The translations under genes and the position numbers were made by a program. Below are positions 8,268 to 17,173 of a stretch of 40,420 nucleotides of DNA, one piece after another (within the stretch, counting starts at the first letter, position 1; every line of letters begins with the position of its first letter). The DNA comes from Pseudoflavonifractor capillosus (GTDB lineage Bacteria; Bacillota; Clostridia; Oscillospirales; Oscillospiraceae), in the NCBI RefSeq assembly GCF_016902575.1, contig NZ_JACSNZ010000016.1, forward strand, positions 1-40,420, read 5' to 3'. The notes beneath the pieces were generated by a model. The model was not told where the DNA came from, ran no database searches, and worked only from the letters and a program-made list of their open reading frames with translations.

Positions 8268-8768
8268 TTAACCGATGATTTCTTCCACGCTCTTGCCGCG
8301 GATACGAGCGACTTCAGCGGGGCTGCGCAGAGCCTTCAGACCAGCCATGGTGGCAGCCACCACGTTCTGGGGGTTGTTGGTGCGCAGGCACTTGGCACGG
8401 ATGTCGGACACACCAGCGGCCTCCATCACAGCACGCACGGGGCCGCCGGCGATGATGCCGGTACCCTTGGAAGCGGGCTTGAGGAGCACACGGCCGGCGC
8501 CGAACTCACCGATGACCTCGTGGGGGATGGTGGTGCCGGACAGGGTCACGGTCACCATGTTCTTCTTGGCATCCTCGATGCCCTTGCGGATGGCCTCGGC
8601 CACCTCAGCGGCCTTGCCCAGGCCGTAGCCGACCTTGCCCTTCTCGTCGCCCACAACAACCAGGGCGGAGAACTTGGCAACACGACCGCCCTTGACGGTC
8701 TTGGAGACACGGTTCAGGTAGACGACCTTCTCCACGAACTCCTTGGGTTCTTTCTCAAAACGAGCCAT
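8268..8768 (-). CDS. rpsE: 30S ribosomal protein S5
   Basis: S5 is at the mRNA entry side of the small subunit and affects decoding fidelity. It has 166 residues. The double-stranded RNA-binding-like N-domain holds [20 protein letters not shown] followed by [17 protein letters not shown], and the C-domain includes [20 protein letters not shown]. Spectinomycin-resistance positions lie in the loop around VSKTVKGGR, which looks wild type. It sits between rplR and rpmD, as expected for the spc segment. Confidence 0.97.
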   Translation of the reverse strand: MARFEKEPKEFVEKVVYLNRVSKTVKGGRVAKFSALVVVGDEKGKVGYGLGKAAEVAEAIRKGIEDAKKNMVTVTLSGTTIPHEVIGEFGAGRVLLKPASKGTGIIAGGPVRAVMEAAGVSDIRAKCLRTNNPQNVVAATMAGLKALRSPAEVARIRGKSVEEIIG

Positions 8769-8785
8769 ATTTTCTTCCTCCTCCC

Positions 8786-9145
8786 TTAGAACTGCAGGCC
8801 GCCCTCACGGGCGCCCTCGGCCAGAGCCTTCACGCGGCCGTGGTACAGGTAACCACCACGGTCGAACACAACGGTCTCAATGCCCTTGGCACGGGCGCGC
8901 TCGGCAATGGCCTCGCCCACCTTCTTGGCAGCTTCACAGTTGCTGCCGGAGCCTTCAAAGCCCTTCTCCAGGGAAGAAGCGGAAACCAGGGTCACACCCT
9001 TGGTGTCGTCGATGATCTGAGCATAGATGTTGGTCTCGCTGCGGAACACATTCAGACGGGGACGCTCGGAGGTGCCGGACACCTTACCACGAACGCGCTT
9101 ATGACGATGCAGGCGCTGAGCCTTAGTGTTGGGTCTGTTAATCAT
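8786..9145 (-). CDS. rplR: 50S ribosomal protein L18
   Basis: L18 binds 5S rRNA together with L5 and L25. It has 119 residues, reading [20 protein letters not shown] and ending [14 protein letters not shown]. The conserved [20 protein letters not shown] block is present. The ATG at 9145 is used: AAGGAGGT lies nine bases before it, while an in-frame GTG at 9154 overlaps that ribosome site and so is unlikely. It is between rplF and rpsE. Confidence 0.95.
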   Translation of the reverse strand: MINRPNTKAQRLHRHKRVRGKVSGTSERPRLNVFRSETNIYAQIIDDTKGVTLVSASSLEKGFEGSGSNCEAAKKVGEAIAERARAKGIETVVFDRGGYLYHGRVKALAEGAREGGLQF

Positions 9146-9164
9146 AATCGGCACACCTCCTTAA

Positions 9165-9710
9165 TTACTTCTTAGCACCGGTCTTACCAACCTTGCGGCG
9201 GATGACCTCGTCAGAGTACTTGATACCCTTGCCCTTGTAAGGCTCGGGGGGACGCTTCTCACGGACCTTGGCAGCGAACTGGCCAACCAGCTGCTTGTCA
9301 TAGCCTGCGATCACGATCTGGTTCTGGTTGGGAACCTCAATGGTGATGCCCTCGGGAGCTTCCATGATGACCTGGTGAGAGAAGCCCAGGTTCATCACCA
9401 GCTTGCCGCCCTCCAGAGCCACACGGTAACCTACGCCGTTGACATCCAGGGACTTCTTGTAACCCTCGGTGACACCCACGATCATGTTGCTCACCAGGGT
9501 GCGGGTCAGGCCGTGCAGAGCACGGTTCTCCTTCAGGTCGTTGGGACGAGTGACAGTCACCACGCCATCAGCCAGAGCGATGGTCATGTTGGGGTGGAAC
9601 TGCTCCACCAGGGTGCCCTTGGGGCCCTTGACAGTGACAACGTTGTTGTCAGCAATGCTAACCTCCACGCCGGCGGGGACGGCGATAGGAGCTCTACCAA
9701 TTCTAGACAT
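9165..9710 (-). CDS. rplF: 50S ribosomal protein L6
   Basis: L6 lies near the factor-binding centre of the large subunit. It has 181 residues, with two similar alpha/beta domains. [19 protein letters not shown] is the signature start and [20 protein letters not shown] with KVGKTGAKK the signature end. The start at 9710 follows a GGAGGGT site; a longer frame to 9758 reaches into rpsH and has no site. It lies between rpsH and rplR. Confidence 0.97.
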   Translation of the reverse strand: MSRIGRAPIAVPAGVEVSIADNNVVTVKGPKGTLVEQFHPNMTIALADGVVTVTRPNDLKENRALHGLTRTLVSNMIVGVTEGYKKSLDVNGVGYRVALEGGKLVMNLGFSHQVIMEAPEGITIEVPNQNQIVIAGYDKQLVGQFAAKVREKRPPEPYKGKGIKYSDEVIRRKVGKTGAKK

Positions 9711-9723
9711 TCCTATACCCTCC

Positions 9724-10125
9724 TTACCAAACGAAAGCCAGGACTTCGCCGCCGACATGAGCCTCGCGGGCCTTCTTGTCGGTCATGACGCCCTTGGAAG
9801 TGGACACGATGGCGATGCCCAGGCCACGGAGCACACGGGGCAGCTCCTCAGCGCCGGCGTACACACGCAGGCCGGGCTTGGACACCCGGCGCAGGCCGCT
9901 GATGGCCTTCTCCTTGCCGGGCTGCACATACTTCAGAGTGATGCGGATGACACCCTGGGTACCATCATTGATGGTCTGGAAGTTCTTGATGTAGCCCTCG
10001 TCCAGCAGAATCTGAGCGATGGCCTTCTTCATGTTAGAAGCAGGAACATCCACGGTGTCATGCTTTGCGTTGTTCGCGTTGCGGATGCGAGTGAGCATAT
10101 CCGCAATGGGATCGGTGATTTGCAT
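9724..10125 (-). CDS. rpsH: 30S ribosomal protein S8
   Basis: S8 binds the central domain of 16S rRNA and, in enteric bacteria, represses the spc operon by binding mRNA. It has 133 residues, starting [20 protein letters not shown] and ending with the conserved [20 protein letters not shown] and AFVW. It is preceded by an unusual 234-base spacer (10126-10359) with hairpins and a possible promoter; one hairpin, TACGGG/CCCGTA at 10149-10166, lies just before its AGGAGGT site. That makes a separate control of the genes from rpsH onward plausible. Confidence 0.97.
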   Translation of the reverse strand: MQITDPIADMLTRIRNANNAKHDTVDVPASNMKKAIAQILLDEGYIKNFQTINDGTQGVIRITLKYVQPGKEKAISGLRRVSKPGLRVYAGAEELPRVLRGLGIAIVSTSKGVMTDKKAREAHVGGEVLAFVW

Positions 10126-10359
10126 GATTTCTTACCTCCTATAAAATTTACGGGCTCTCACCCGTACAGGCGGAAAGGTATCGAAGGCTAGGTTGGTTCC
10201 TTCGACCTTTTGTCCGTCTTTTCCCACGCTGGGGGTCTCTTTTACCGATGGCACAGTGGCCAACGATTTATTATAACATGCCCATAGGCGGGGGTGCAAC
10301 CCCCCGCCTGGGACTTGTTATCCAAATTTTTCTCCGGTTTTTTGCCTAATTGCGGCAAA
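10126..10359 (-). promoter_or_regulatory. Structured rpsN-rpsH spacer with candidate internal promoter
   Basis: Other gaps in this part of the operon are 10-25 bases, so 234 bases is exceptional. Read on the minus strand it holds, in order: a 9-pair GC hairpin (10286-10294 with 10301-10309), a consensus -10 TATAAT (10270-10275) with TTGCAC 18 bases upstream (10294-10299), a long imperfect stem around GGTCGAAGG/CCTTCGATACC (about 10170-10220), and the TACGGG/CCCGTA hairpin (10149-10166) next to the rpsH ribosome site. No U tract follows the GC hairpin, so it does not look like a terminator. The pieces suggest an internal promoter plus a structured leader, possibly an autoregulatory site for S8. 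Confidence 0.55.
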
Positions 10360-10545
10360 TTACCAGGAGGCCTTCTTCACGCCGGGGATCTGGCCCTTGT
10401 AAGCCAGCTCACGGAAGCAGATACGGCAGATGCCGTAGTCACGGAGGTAGGCGTGGGGACGGCCGCAGATCTTGCAGCGGTTGTAGCGGCGGCTGGAGAA
10501 CTTGGGCTCAGCCTGCTGCTTGAGAATCATAGACTTCTTAGCCAT
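10360..10545 (-). CDS. rpsN: 30S ribosomal protein S14, zinc type
   Basis: The 61-residue zinc-binding form (type Z) of S14, located in the 30S head. Cys24, Cys27, Cys40 and Cys43 (CKIC and CRIC) form the zinc knuckle, and it ends [11 protein letters not shown] as in other short S14 proteins. Firmicutes usually carry this form in the spc operon. It follows rplE by 18 bases and is followed by the long spacer before rpsH. Confidence 0.97.
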   Translation of the reverse strand: MAKKSMILKQQAEPKFSSRRYNRCKICGRPHAYLRDYGICRICFRELAYKGQIPGVKKASW

Positions 10546-10563
10546 AGCTGGTTCCTCCTTCTA

Positions 10564-11115
10564 TTAACCGTTGGTGGTGAAGGGGGCACCCAGGAGAGTC
10601 AGCAGCTCCTTGGCCTCCTCGTCGGTCTTGGCAGTGGTGCAGATGACGATGTCCATGCCGCGGATCTTGTCGATCTTATCGTACTCGATCTCGGGGAAGA
10701 TCAGCTGCTCCTTCAGGCCCAGGGCGTAGTTGCCGCGGCCGTCAAAGGCGTTGGGGTTGATGCCACGGAAGTCACGCACACGGGGCAGGGCCACGTTGAA
10801 CAGACGATCCATGAACTCCCACATCTTGTCCTGGCGCAGGGTCACCTTAGCGCCGATGGGCATGCCCTCACGGAGCTTAAAGTTAGCCACGGACTTCTTA
10901 GCACGGGTCACAACGGGCTTCTGGCCGGTGATGGCGGCCAGATCGGCCACCACGGACTCCAGAACCTTGGCGTTGTCACGGGCCTCACCACAGCCCACGT
11001 TCACCACGATCTTGTGGATGCGGGGGATCTCCATGGTGGACTTGTAGCCGAACTTCTGCATCAGAGCAGGAGCGATCTCGGCATTGTACTTAGCCTTCAA
11101 ATTGGGGTTAGCCAT
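10564..11115 (-). CDS. rplE: 50S ribosomal protein L5
   Basis: L5 binds 5S rRNA and forms a bridge to the 30S head. It has 183 residues. Conserved segments are [38 protein letters not shown], the P-site loop [18 protein letters not shown], and [18 protein letters not shown] near the C-terminus. It starts at 11115 with a GAGGAGGAG-type site and lies between rplX and rpsN. Confidence 0.97.
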   Translation of the reverse strand: MANPNLKAKYNAEIAPALMQKFGYKSTMEIPRIHKIVVNVGCGEARDNAKVLESVVADLAAITGQKPVVTRAKKSVANFKLREGMPIGAKVTLRQDKMWEFMDRLFNVALPRVRDFRGINPNAFDGRGNYALGLKEQLIFPEIEYDKIDKIRGMDIVICTTAKTDEEAKELLTLLGAPFTTNG

Positions 11116-11136
11116 TTTCTATACTCCTCCTCTTTC

Positions 11137-11442
11137 TCAGATTTCAGCGCCGCAGTGCTTGCACACACGCACCTTCTTGCCGTCCACGATCTTGTGGGCG
11201 ACACGGGTGGCCTTGGAGCACTTGGGGCACACGGTCATCACCTTGCAGGCGTAGATGGGGGTCTCCTTCTTGACGATGCCACCCTCCTCGCCCTGACGGC
11301 GAGCCTTCTGGTGACGGGCAGCCACGCTCACGCCCTCCACGATGACCTTGCCGGCCTCGGGGTTGACGGAGAGCACCTTGCCCTGCTTGCCCTTGTCCTT
11401 ACCGGACAGGACAACCACGGTATCGTTCTTCTTTACGTTCAT
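11137..11442 (-). CDS. rplX: 50S ribosomal protein L24 with C-terminal zinc ribbon
   Basis: L24 is an assembly initiator near the peptide exit tunnel. It has 101 residues from the ATG at 11442. The N-terminal KOW motif is VVVLSGKDKGKQGKVLSVNP. The C-terminus has CPKC (72-75) and CKHC (94-97), a zinc-ribbon pair that many L24 proteins, including that of Bacillus subtilis, lack. Two starts are possible: an ATG at 11448, immediately after GAGGT, or the ATG at 11442, six bases after it; the second spacing is better and matches the usual N-terminus MNVKK. It lies between rplN and rplE. Confidence 0.93.
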   Translation of the reverse strand: MNVKKNDTVVVLSGKDKGKQGKVLSVNPEAGKVIVEGVSVAARHQKARRQGEEGGIVKKETPIYACKVMTVCPKCSKATRVAHKIVDGKKVRVCKHCGAEI

Positions 11443-11465
11443 ACTCATACCTCGTAACCCCCCTC

Positions 11466-11834
11466 TTACAGCACTTCGGGAGCCAGGGACAGGATCTTCA
11501 TGTAGTCCTTGTCACGCAGCTCACGGGCCACTGGGCCAAAGATACGGGTGCCCCGGGGGTTCTTGTCGTCACGGATGATGACGGCGGCGTTGTCGTCGAA
11601 ACGCACATAGCTGCCGTCAGCACGGCGCACGCCGCGCTTGGAGCGGACGATAACGGCCTTGACCACTTCGCCCTTCTTCACGGTGCCGCCGGGAGCGGCC
11701 TTGCGTACGGAAGCGACGATCACGTCGCCGATGTTACCAAACTTGCGCTTGGAGCCGCCCAGTACGCGGATGGTCTTGATCTCCTTGGCGCCGGTGTTGT
11801 CGGCAACCTTCAGATAGCTTTCTTCCTGAATCAT
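11466..11834 (-). CDS. rplN: 50S ribosomal protein L14
   Basis: L14 is at the subunit interface and is the docking site of silencing factor RsfS. It has 122 residues, invariant in length across bacteria. [20 protein letters not shown], the block [20 protein letters not shown], and [20 protein letters not shown] near the C-terminus are all as expected. It is 16 bases after rpsQ. Confidence 0.97.
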   Translation of the reverse strand: MIQEESYLKVADNTGAKEIKTIRVLGGSKRKFGNIGDVIVASVRKAAPGGTVKKGEVVKAVIVRSKRGVRRADGSYVRFDDNAAVIIRDDKNPRGTRIFGPVARELRDKDYMKILSLAPEVL

Positions 11835-11849
11835 ACTGGCACCTCCTTC

Positions 11850-12113
11850 TTACTTCGCCTTCTCGATGATCTCGACCACACGCCAACGCTTGTCCTTGGA
11901 CAGGGGGCGGGTCTCCATCACACGAACACGGTCACCTACGCCGCACTGGTTCAGCTCGTCGTGAGCCTTCAGCTTGTAGGTGCGCTTGACAATCTTCTTA
12001 TACAGAGGGTGGGCCACGCGGTCGGCGATGGCGACCACCACGGTCTTATCCATCTTATCCGATACCACCAGGCCGACTCTGGTCTTACGAGAAGAGGTTC
12101 TCACTTCGCTCAT
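11850..12113 (-). CDS. rpsQ: 30S ribosomal protein S17
   Basis: S17 is an OB-fold protein that helps 16S 5'-domain folding. It has 87 residues. [20 protein letters not shown] and the [19 protein letters not shown] end match the family signature. It lies between rpmC and rplN with 14- and 16-base gaps. Confidence 0.97.
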   Translation of the reverse strand: MSEVRTSSRKTRVGLVVSDKMDKTVVVAIADRVAHPLYKKIVKRTYKLKAHDELNQCGVGDRVRVMETRPLSKDKRWRVVEIIEKAK

Positions 12114-12126
12114 CGTTTACTCCTCC

Positions 12127-12324
12127 TTATCGGCCCTGCTGCTCACGCAGGATGGTCTTGACTCGGGCAATGTCTTTCTTAACCTCTGCGATGCGGATGG
12201 GATTCTCCAACTGATTGGTGGCGTGCTGAAGACGGAGGTTGAACAGGTCCTTCTTCAGCTCCACCAGCTTGGTCTCCAGCTCGGTTGCGCTCATCTTACG
12301 GACTTCGTTAGCTTTCATCTTCAT
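12127..12324 (-). CDS. rpmC: 50S ribosomal protein L29
   Basis: L29 is a two-helix protein near the tunnel exit, close to where SRP and trigger factor dock. It has 65 residues, with [15 protein letters not shown]-type spacing (here [20 protein letters not shown]). The ATG at 12324 overlaps the rplP stop codon by four bases (ATGA), implying coupled translation; a second ATG at 12318 gives the commoner N-terminus MKANEV and cannot be excluded. Confidence 0.95.
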   Translation of the reverse strand: MKMKANEVRKMSATELETKLVELKKDLFNLRLQHATNQLENPIRIAEVKKDIARVKTILREQQGR

Positions 12325-12743
12325 TCACCACCATTCGTCTCTTTCTTGATAATCTTGCACTTGACAGGCAGCTTGTGGCTGGCCAGACGGAGGGCCTCAC
12401 GGGCGACCTCCTCGGAAACGCCGGCGATCTCAAACATGACACGGCCGGGCTTGACAACGGCAACCCAGTACTCGGGAGCGCCCTTACCGGAACCCATTCG
12501 GGTACCCAGGGCCTTCTTGGTCACGGGCTTGTCGGGGAAGATCTTGATCCAGACCTTACCGCCACGCTTGGTGTAACGGGTCATGGCCACACGGGCGGCC
12601 TCGATCTGGTTACCGGTGATCCAGGCGGGCTCGGTGGTCACCAGGCCGAACTCACCGTAGGCGATGGTGTTGCCACGGGTGGCGACGCCGGTCATACGAC
12701 CACGGTGCACGCGGCGATACTTAACTCTCTTAGGCAGCAGCAT
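12321..12743 (-). CDS. rplP: 50S ribosomal protein L16
   Basis: L16 contacts A-site tRNA and is added late in 50S assembly. It has 140 residues starting [20 protein letters not shown]. The loop [20 protein letters not shown] contains the arginine hydroxylated in some bacteria, and [20 protein letters not shown] is the tRNA-facing block. Its start overlaps the rpsC stop by one base, and its end overlaps the rpmC start, so three genes are chained. Confidence 0.97.
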   Translation of the reverse strand: MLLPKRVKYRRVHRGRMTGVATRGNTIAYGEFGLVTTEPAWITGNQIEAARVAMTRYTKRGGKVWIKIFPDKPVTKKALGTRMGSGKGAPEYWVAVVKPGRVMFEIAGVSEEVAREALRLASHKLPVKCKIIKKETNGGE

Positions 12744-13555
12744 TACTGGGCGCCTCCTTCCTTAGCAGCGGGACGGCCCTGGCGGTTGCCGCCATTGCGG
12801 TTGAAGCCGCCCTGGCGACGGTCACCACCGTTGCGGCGATCGCCATTGCGGCGGTCACGACGGGGGCGCTGCTCACGCTCTTTGTAGTTCTTGGTGTCGA
12901 TGGTGCGGGGAGTGGTGCGCAGGGTCTGAGTCAGAACCTCGCCCTTGTAGATCCACACCTTGATGCCGATGCGGCCGTAGGTGGTGGCAGCCTCAGCAAA
13001 GCCGTACTCGATGTCGGCACGCAGGGTCTGCAGGGGGATGGTACCGTCGTGGTACTGCTCGGTGCGGGCGATCTCAGCGCCGTTGAGACGGCCGGAAGCC
13101 TGCACCTTGATGCCCAGAGCGCCCATGCGCATAGCACGGCCCATGGCGTTCTTCATGGCACGGCGGAAAGCAATACGCTTCTCCAGCTGCTGAGCGATGT
13201 TCTCAGCCACCAGCTGAGCGTTGGTGTCCACGTTCTTCACCTCAACGATGTTGAGGGCAACGGGCTTGCCCAGCTTCTTCTCCAGCTCCACGCGCAGCTT
13301 CTCGATCTCCTCGCCGCCCTTGCCGATGACCACACCGGGACGGGCGCAGTGCACATAGATGCGGATCTTGGCGTTGTCACGCTCGATCTCGATCTTGGGC
13401 ACGCCAGCGGAGTACAGACGCTTCTTCAGCTCACGGCGGAGATTGTAGTCCTCAACCAGGAGGTCGCCCACTTTCTCATTGCGGGCATACCAACGGGAGT
13501 CCCAGTCTTTGATGACGCCCACGCGAAGGCCGTGGGGGTTAACTTTCTGTCCCAT
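12743..13555 (-). CDS. rpsC: 30S ribosomal protein S3 with Arg/Gly/Asn-rich tail
   Basis: S3 lines the mRNA entry tunnel and takes part in the ribosomal helicase. It has 270 residues, longer than the roughly 210-220 of Bacillus. The start [20 protein letters not shown], the KH motif [20 protein letters not shown] and the C-domain segment [20 protein letters not shown] are conserved. Residues from about 227 to the end form a low-complexity basic tail with [18 protein letters not shown] and [10 protein letters not shown], then an acidic-neutral end KEGGAQ. This RGG-like tail would lie on the solvent side near incoming mRNA; similar Arg/Gly-rich tails are known on S3 of some Clostridia, but the role is unknown. 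Confidence 0.96.
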   Translation of the reverse strand: MGQKVNPHGLRVGVIKDWDSRWYARNEKVGDLLVEDYNLRRELKKRLYSAGVPKIEIERDNAKIRIYVHCARPGVVIGKGGEEIEKLRVELEKKLGKPVALNIVEVKNVDTNAQLVAENIAQQLEKRIAFRRAMKNAMGRAMRMGALGIKVQASGRLNGAEIARTEQYHDGTIPLQTLRADIEYGFAEAATTYGRIGIKVWIYKGEVLTQTLRTTPRTIDTKNYKEREQRPRRDRRNGDRRNGGDRRQGGFNRNGGNRQGRPAAKEGGAQ

Positions 13556-13574
13556 TACTCTTTGACCTCCTTAC

Positions 13575-13907
13575 TTAGCGCTCTTTGACCACAACGGTCA
13601 CGTGAGAAGTTCTCTTGTTGATGCGATAGGCACGACCCCGGGCCCGGGGCATGAAGCGCTTGATGATGGGGCCGGGGGTGGCGAAGGTGACAGCAACGTA
13701 CAGCTTCTCGGGGTCCATGCCGTGGTTGTTCTCGGCATTGGCAGCGGCGCTGTTGACCAGCTTCATCAGGGGCTCAGCAGCAGCCTTGGGGGTCAGAGCC
13801 AGGATGGCGTTGGCCTGAGCGATGCTCTTGCCACGGATCAGGTCGCACAGGATGCCGACCTTACGGGGAGAGATACGAATGTATCTCAGTGTTGCTTTAG
13901 CTTCCAT
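13575..13907 (-). CDS. rplV: 50S ribosomal protein L22
   Basis: L22 lines the peptide exit tunnel with a long beta hairpin, and its loop is where macrolide-resistance mutations occur. It has 110 residues. MEAKATLRYIRISPRKVGIL, the helix region and the hairpin tip IIKRFMPRARGRAYRINKRT look intact. It lies between rpsS and rpsC. Confidence 0.97.
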   Translation of the reverse strand: MEAKATLRYIRISPRKVGILCDLIRGKSIAQANAILALTPKAAAEPLMKLVNSAAANAENNHGMDPEKLYVAVTFATPGPIIKRFMPRARGRAYRINKRTSHVTVVVKER

Positions 13908-13921
13908 TCTATCTCTCCTCC

Positions 13922-14194
13922 TTACTTACCAGTCTTGCTGCCCGCGTGACCCTTGAAGGTGCGGGTGGGAGCAAACTCGCCCAGCTTGTGACCGACCATG
14001 TCCTCAGTGACATAGACGGGCACGTGCTTGCGGCCATCATGCACAGCAAAGGTGTGGCCCACGAAGGAGGGGAAGATGGTGGAGGCACGGCTCCAGGTCT
14101 TCAGAACCTTCTTCTCGTTGGCCTTGTTCATTTCGTCCACCCGCTTCAGCAGCTCGGGAGCGCAAAAGGGGCCTTTCTTGATACTTCTGCTCAT
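13922..14194 (-). CDS. rpsS: 30S ribosomal protein S19
   Basis: S19 sits in the 30S head with S13. It has 90 residues. [20 protein letters not shown], the central [20 protein letters not shown] and [20 protein letters not shown] near the end are diagnostic. It is 14 bases after rplB. Confidence 0.97.
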   Translation of the reverse strand: MSRSIKKGPFCAPELLKRVDEMNKANEKKVLKTWSRASTIFPSFVGHTFAVHDGRKHVPVYVTEDMVGHKLGEFAPTRTFKGHAGSKTGK

Positions 14195-14208
14195 CTTTTA
14201 CTGCCTCC

Positions 14209-15042
14209 TTACTTACCGTTACGACGCTTGACGATGAACTTATCAGTGGGGTTCTTCTTCTTGCGGGTCTTGTAACCCATAGCAGGCTTGCCCCAGGGAG
14301 TGACAGGGCCGGGACGACCCACGGGGCTCTTGCCCTCACCACCGCCGTGGGGGTGGTCATTGGGGTTCATGACGGAGCCACGCACGGTGGGACGCCAACC
14401 CATGTGACGCTTACGGCCGGCCTTACCGATGTGGATGTTGGCCCAATCGGTGTTGCCCACCTGGCCGATGGTGGCCTTGCACTCCTCACGGATGAGGCGG
14501 ACCTCGCCGGAGGGCAGACGCACCTGAGCCATGCCGTTCTCCTTGGCCATCAGCTGAGCAGCCACGCCGGCGGAACGAACCAGCTGAGCACCCTTGCCGG
14601 GATACAGCTCGATGCAGTGGATCATTTCACCCACGGGGATGTTGGCGATGGGCAGGCAGTTGCCGGGCAGGATGTCAGCCTCGGCGCCGGTCATGATGAT
14701 GTGGCCGGCCTTGATGCCCACGGGAGCCAGGATATAGCGGCGCTCGCCGTCCTCATACTCGATGAGGGCGATGTTGGCGGAGCGGTTGGGGTCATACTGC
14801 AGGTTGATGACGGTAGCGCTGCCGTTCTTATCACGCTTGAAGTCGATGATACGGTACTTGCGCTTGTTGCCGCCGCCACGATGGCGGACGGTGATGCGGC
14901 CGTAGCTGTTGCGGCCGGCATGCTTCTGGAGCACCTCGGTGAGGCTGCGCTCCGGCTTAGCCTTCTTGTCAATGCCCTCGAAGGCGGACACAGTCATGTG
15001 ACGGCGGGAGGGCGTTGTGGGCTTGTATACTCTAATAGCCAT
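14209..15042 (-). CDS. rplB: 50S ribosomal protein L2
   Basis: L2 is needed for subunit association and peptidyl-transferase activity. It has 277 residues. The start [19 protein letters not shown], the rRNA-binding central domain ([20 protein letters not shown]), and the catalytically important loop [20 protein letters not shown] with its conserved histidines are present, followed by a basic tail ending [10 protein letters not shown]. It lies between rplW and rpsS. Confidence 0.98.
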   Translation of the reverse strand: MAIRVYKPTTPSRRHMTVSAFEGIDKKAKPERSLTEVLQKHAGRNSYGRITVRHRGGGNKRKYRIIDFKRDKNGSATVINLQYDPNRSANIALIEYEDGERRYILAPVGIKAGHIIMTGAEADILPGNCLPIANIPVGEMIHCIELYPGKGAQLVRSAGVAAQLMAKENGMAQVRLPSGEVRLIREECKATIGQVGNTDWANIHIGKAGRKRHMGWRPTVRGSVMNPNDHPHGGGEGKSPVGRPGPVTPWGKPAMGYKTRKKKNPTDKFIVKRRNGK

Positions 15043-15059
15043 AGTTCAATTTCCTCCTC

Positions 15060-15356
15060 TTACACCATACCCTCGAAGAACTCGATGGTCTTGGACTCCT
15101 CGGTCAGAGTCACAACGGCCTTCTTCCAGCTGGCCCGACGGCCCTGGGGATAACGGCCCATGCGCTTGACCTTGCCCTGCATGTTCAGGGTGTTGACCTT
15201 CGCCACGTTCACACCGAAGATCTCCTCCACAGCCTTGGCGATCTCCACCTTGTTGGCGGACTTGGCGACCTCGAAGGTGTACTTCTTGTCGGCAGCCAGG
15301 ATCATGGACTTCTCGGTGACGATGGGGCGCTTAATGATATCGTAAGCGGTCTTCAT
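15060..15356 (-). CDS. rplW: 50S ribosomal protein L23
   Basis: L23 is at the tunnel exit and is the docking point of trigger factor and SRP. It has 98 residues starting [20 protein letters not shown]; the segment [20 protein letters not shown] and [20 protein letters not shown] match the family. Its ATG overlaps the rplD stop by one base, so translation is probably coupled. Confidence 0.97.
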   Translation of the reverse strand: MKTAYDIIKRPIVTEKSMILAADKKYTFEVAKSANKVEIAKAVEEIFGVNVAKVNTLNMQGKVKRMGRYPQGRRASWKKAVVTLTEESKTIEFFEGMV

Positions 15357-15970
15357 TAGGCGAACACCTCCTCGATGGTGGCCAGCGCAGCCTTGTCGAT
15401 GATCAGCTGGTTGGCGTTGACAATGTCATAGACATTGATCAGGTTGGCGGGGGTGGTGACCACGCCGGGGATGTTGCGGGCGGACTTGACCACGTTGGCG
15501 CAGCTGGTGACAACCACAGCCTTGTTGGCCTCCACGGTGTTCAGGAAGCCCTGGAAGGTCTTGGTCTTGATCTCGTTCATGCCCAGGCCGTCCACCACCA
15601 GCACGTTGCCGGAGGCAGCCTTAGCGGACAGAACGGACTTCAGAGCCAGGCGCTTCACCTTCTTGTTGAGGGTGTAGCTGTAATCACGGGGCTTGGGAGC
15701 GAACACGATACCACCGTGAGTCCACTGGGGAGCACGGGTGGAACCCTGACGGGCGTGACCGGTGCCCTTCTGACGCCAGGGCTTACGGCCACCGCCGGAA
15801 ACCTCGGCACGGGTCAGAGCGCTCTGGGTGCCCTGACGGCAGTTGGCCAGGTGATTCTTGACCACATCATGAACGACGTACTGGTTGGGCTCGATGCCGA
15901 AGATGGACTCGGAGAGCTCGACCTCGCCGATCTGCTTACCGGCCATATCATAAAGGTTAGCTTTAGGCAT
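15356..15970 (-). CDS. rplD: 50S ribosomal protein L4
   Basis: L4 narrows the exit tunnel together with L22 and in some bacteria represses the S10 operon through its leader. It has 204 residues. The tunnel loop [20 protein letters not shown] and [20 protein letters not shown] is fully conserved, so no macrolide-resistance change is obvious. It follows rplC by 18 bases. Whether L4 regulates this operon depends on the leader at 17174-17433, which has a candidate attenuator. Confidence 0.97.
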   Translation of the reverse strand: MPKANLYDMAGKQIGEVELSESIFGIEPNQYVVHDVVKNHLANCRQGTQSALTRAEVSGGGRKPWRQKGTGHARQGSTRAPQWTHGGIVFAPKPRDYSYTLNKKVKRLALKSVLSAKAASGNVLVVDGLGMNEIKTKTFQGFLNTVEANKAVVVTSCANVVKSARNIPGVVTTPANLINVYDIVNANQLIIDKAALATIEEVFA

Positions 15971-15988
15971 TTGTCATTCTCTCCTTTC

Positions 15989-16711
15989 TTACTTGTTACG
16001 CGCAGAGGCCTTCTGGGGATTGACACGGGCAGAAGCCTTCTGAGGATTGACGCGGCCAGCCTCGGTGATCTTCTTCTCCATGACCTTCTTGACGGAGCTG
16101 CGCAGAGCAACCACGCCGCCCTTGGGGCCGGGGATGGCGCCACGCACAGCGATGATACCCAGCTCCTCGTCAACCTTGACAACGTCCAGGTTCATCACAG
16201 TGACCTGCTCGTTGCCCATCTGACCGGCGCCGATCTTGCCCTTGAAGATGCGGGAGGGATCGGTGCTGGAGCCCATGGAACCAGCGTGACGGTGCACAGG
16301 GCCGGTACCGTGGGTGTTCTTCAGGGTGTGAGCGCCCCAGCGCTTGACGACGCCCTGGTAGCCGTGACCCTTGCTGATGCCGGTCACGTCCACGCGGTCG
16401 CCGGCGGCAAACACGGTGGCGTTGATCTCATCGCCCACATTGAGCTCGGCGGCGTTATCCAGCTTGAACTCCTTCAGGACACGCAGGACCTTGCCGGACT
16501 TCTTGCTGTGGCCCACCTCGGGCTTGGAGAGCTTGCGCTCGGGGACTTCATCAAATCCCAGCTGAACGGCGGTGTAGCCGTCCTTCTCCTCGGTCTTCTT
16601 CTGCACCACGGTGCAGGGGCCTGCCTGGATGACAGTGACCGGGATGACCTTGCCGGCTTCATCGAAGATCTGGGTCATGCCCACCTTCTTGCCGATAATG
16701 GCCTTTTCCAT
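15989..16711 (-). CDS. rplC: 50S ribosomal protein L3 with duplicated C-terminal peptide
   Basis: L3 is an assembly initiator reaching to the peptidyl-transferase centre. It has 240 residues, against about 209 in Bacillus. [20 protein letters not shown], the long loop [20 protein letters not shown] (here [15 protein letters not shown]) and [19 protein letters not shown] are conserved. The extra length is at the C-terminus, where the nonapeptide RVNPQKASA occurs twice in a row (residues 220-237) before RNK. The two 27-base DNA units (16001-16027, 16028-16054) differ at four positions, all third-codon and silent. A 147-base structured spacer separates it from rpsJ. Confidence 0.97.
   Translation of the reverse strand: MEKAIIGKKVGMTQIFDEAGKVIPVTVIQAGPCTVVQKKTEEKDGYTAVQLGFDEVPERKLSKPEVGHSKKSGKVLRVLKEFKLDNAAELNVGDEINATVFAAGDRVDVTGISKGHGYQGVVKRWGAHTLKNTHGTGPVHRHAGSMGSSTDPSRIFKGKIGAGQMGNEQVTVMNLDVVKVDEELGIIAVRGAIPGPKGGVVALRSSVKKVMEKKITEAGRVNPQKASARVNPQKASARNK
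16001..16054 (-). repeat. 27-base in-frame tandem duplication at the 3' end of rplC
   Basis: Two adjacent 27-base units each encode RVNPQKASA. They differ by four synonymous third-position changes (Arg, Pro and two Ala codons). Identical peptides with silent divergence suggest the duplication is not brand new and that the peptide has been kept. Confidence 0.9.
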
Positions 16712-16858
16712 GTGTATTCCTCCTTAAATAAGGTTATTGGTTGAAAAACGTGAGACATTGGGCGCTCATTGGTTTTCCAACATGACCCGCTCACCTCAAT
16801 TTCAGCGGTGAGCTGCGGGTACAACAAAGTTGTGTGAAATCAGGCTCTGTCTTACTTC
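16712..16858 (-). promoter_or_regulatory. Structured rpsJ-rplC spacer
   Basis: A 147-base gap with a strong hairpin on the minus strand: ACCCGC-TCACC (16785-16795) pairs with GGTGA-GCT-GCGGGT (16807-16820), and a smaller ACAAC/GTTGT hairpin lies at about 16821-16833. The rplC ribosome site (AAGGAGG) is at the end. No U tract follows the hairpin. It may be an RNA processing point or an r-protein binding site; no ORF is supported here. Confidence 0.5.
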
Positions 16859-17173
16859 TTAGAGTTTGATTTCAATGTCCACGCCGGCGGGCAGGTCCAG
16901 GCTCATCAGAGCCTCCACAGTCTTGGCAGAGGGCTTCACCACGTCGATCAGACGCTTGTGAGTGCGACGCTCAAACTGCTCACGGCTGTCCTTGTACTTG
17001 TGGACAGCACGCAGGATGGTGACCACTTCCTTCTTGGTGGGCAGGGGGATGGGGCCGGAGACGGTGGCGCCGGAGCGCTTGGCGGTCTCCACGATCTTCT
17101 CGGCGGCCTGGTCGATCAGCTGGTGATCGTAAGCCTTGAGCCGAATGCGAATCATTTCTTTCTGAGCTGCCAT
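16859..17173 (-). CDS. rpsJ: 30S ribosomal protein S10
   Basis: S10 is in the 30S head and also takes part in transcription antitermination as NusE. It has 104 residues, beginning [20 protein letters not shown] and containing [20 protein letters not shown] and [20 protein letters not shown]. The start at 17173 has AAGGAGG eleven bases upstream; longer reading frames to 17290 or 17363 run into the untranslated leader and were rejected. It is the first gene of the operon, driven by the promoter at 17440-17468, with no tuf gene just upstream as there is in many bacteria. Confidence 0.98.
   Translation of the reverse strand: MAAQKEMIRIRLKAYDHQLIDQAAEKIVETAKRSGATVSGPIPLPTKKEVVTILRAVHKYKDSREQFERRTHKRLIDVVKPSAKTVEALMSLDLPAGVDIEIKL

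Noticed and set aside
16001-16054. Tandem repeat as a CRISPR-like or VNTR array
   Set aside because: Only two adjacent units with no spacer, in frame inside rplC; it is a coding duplication.
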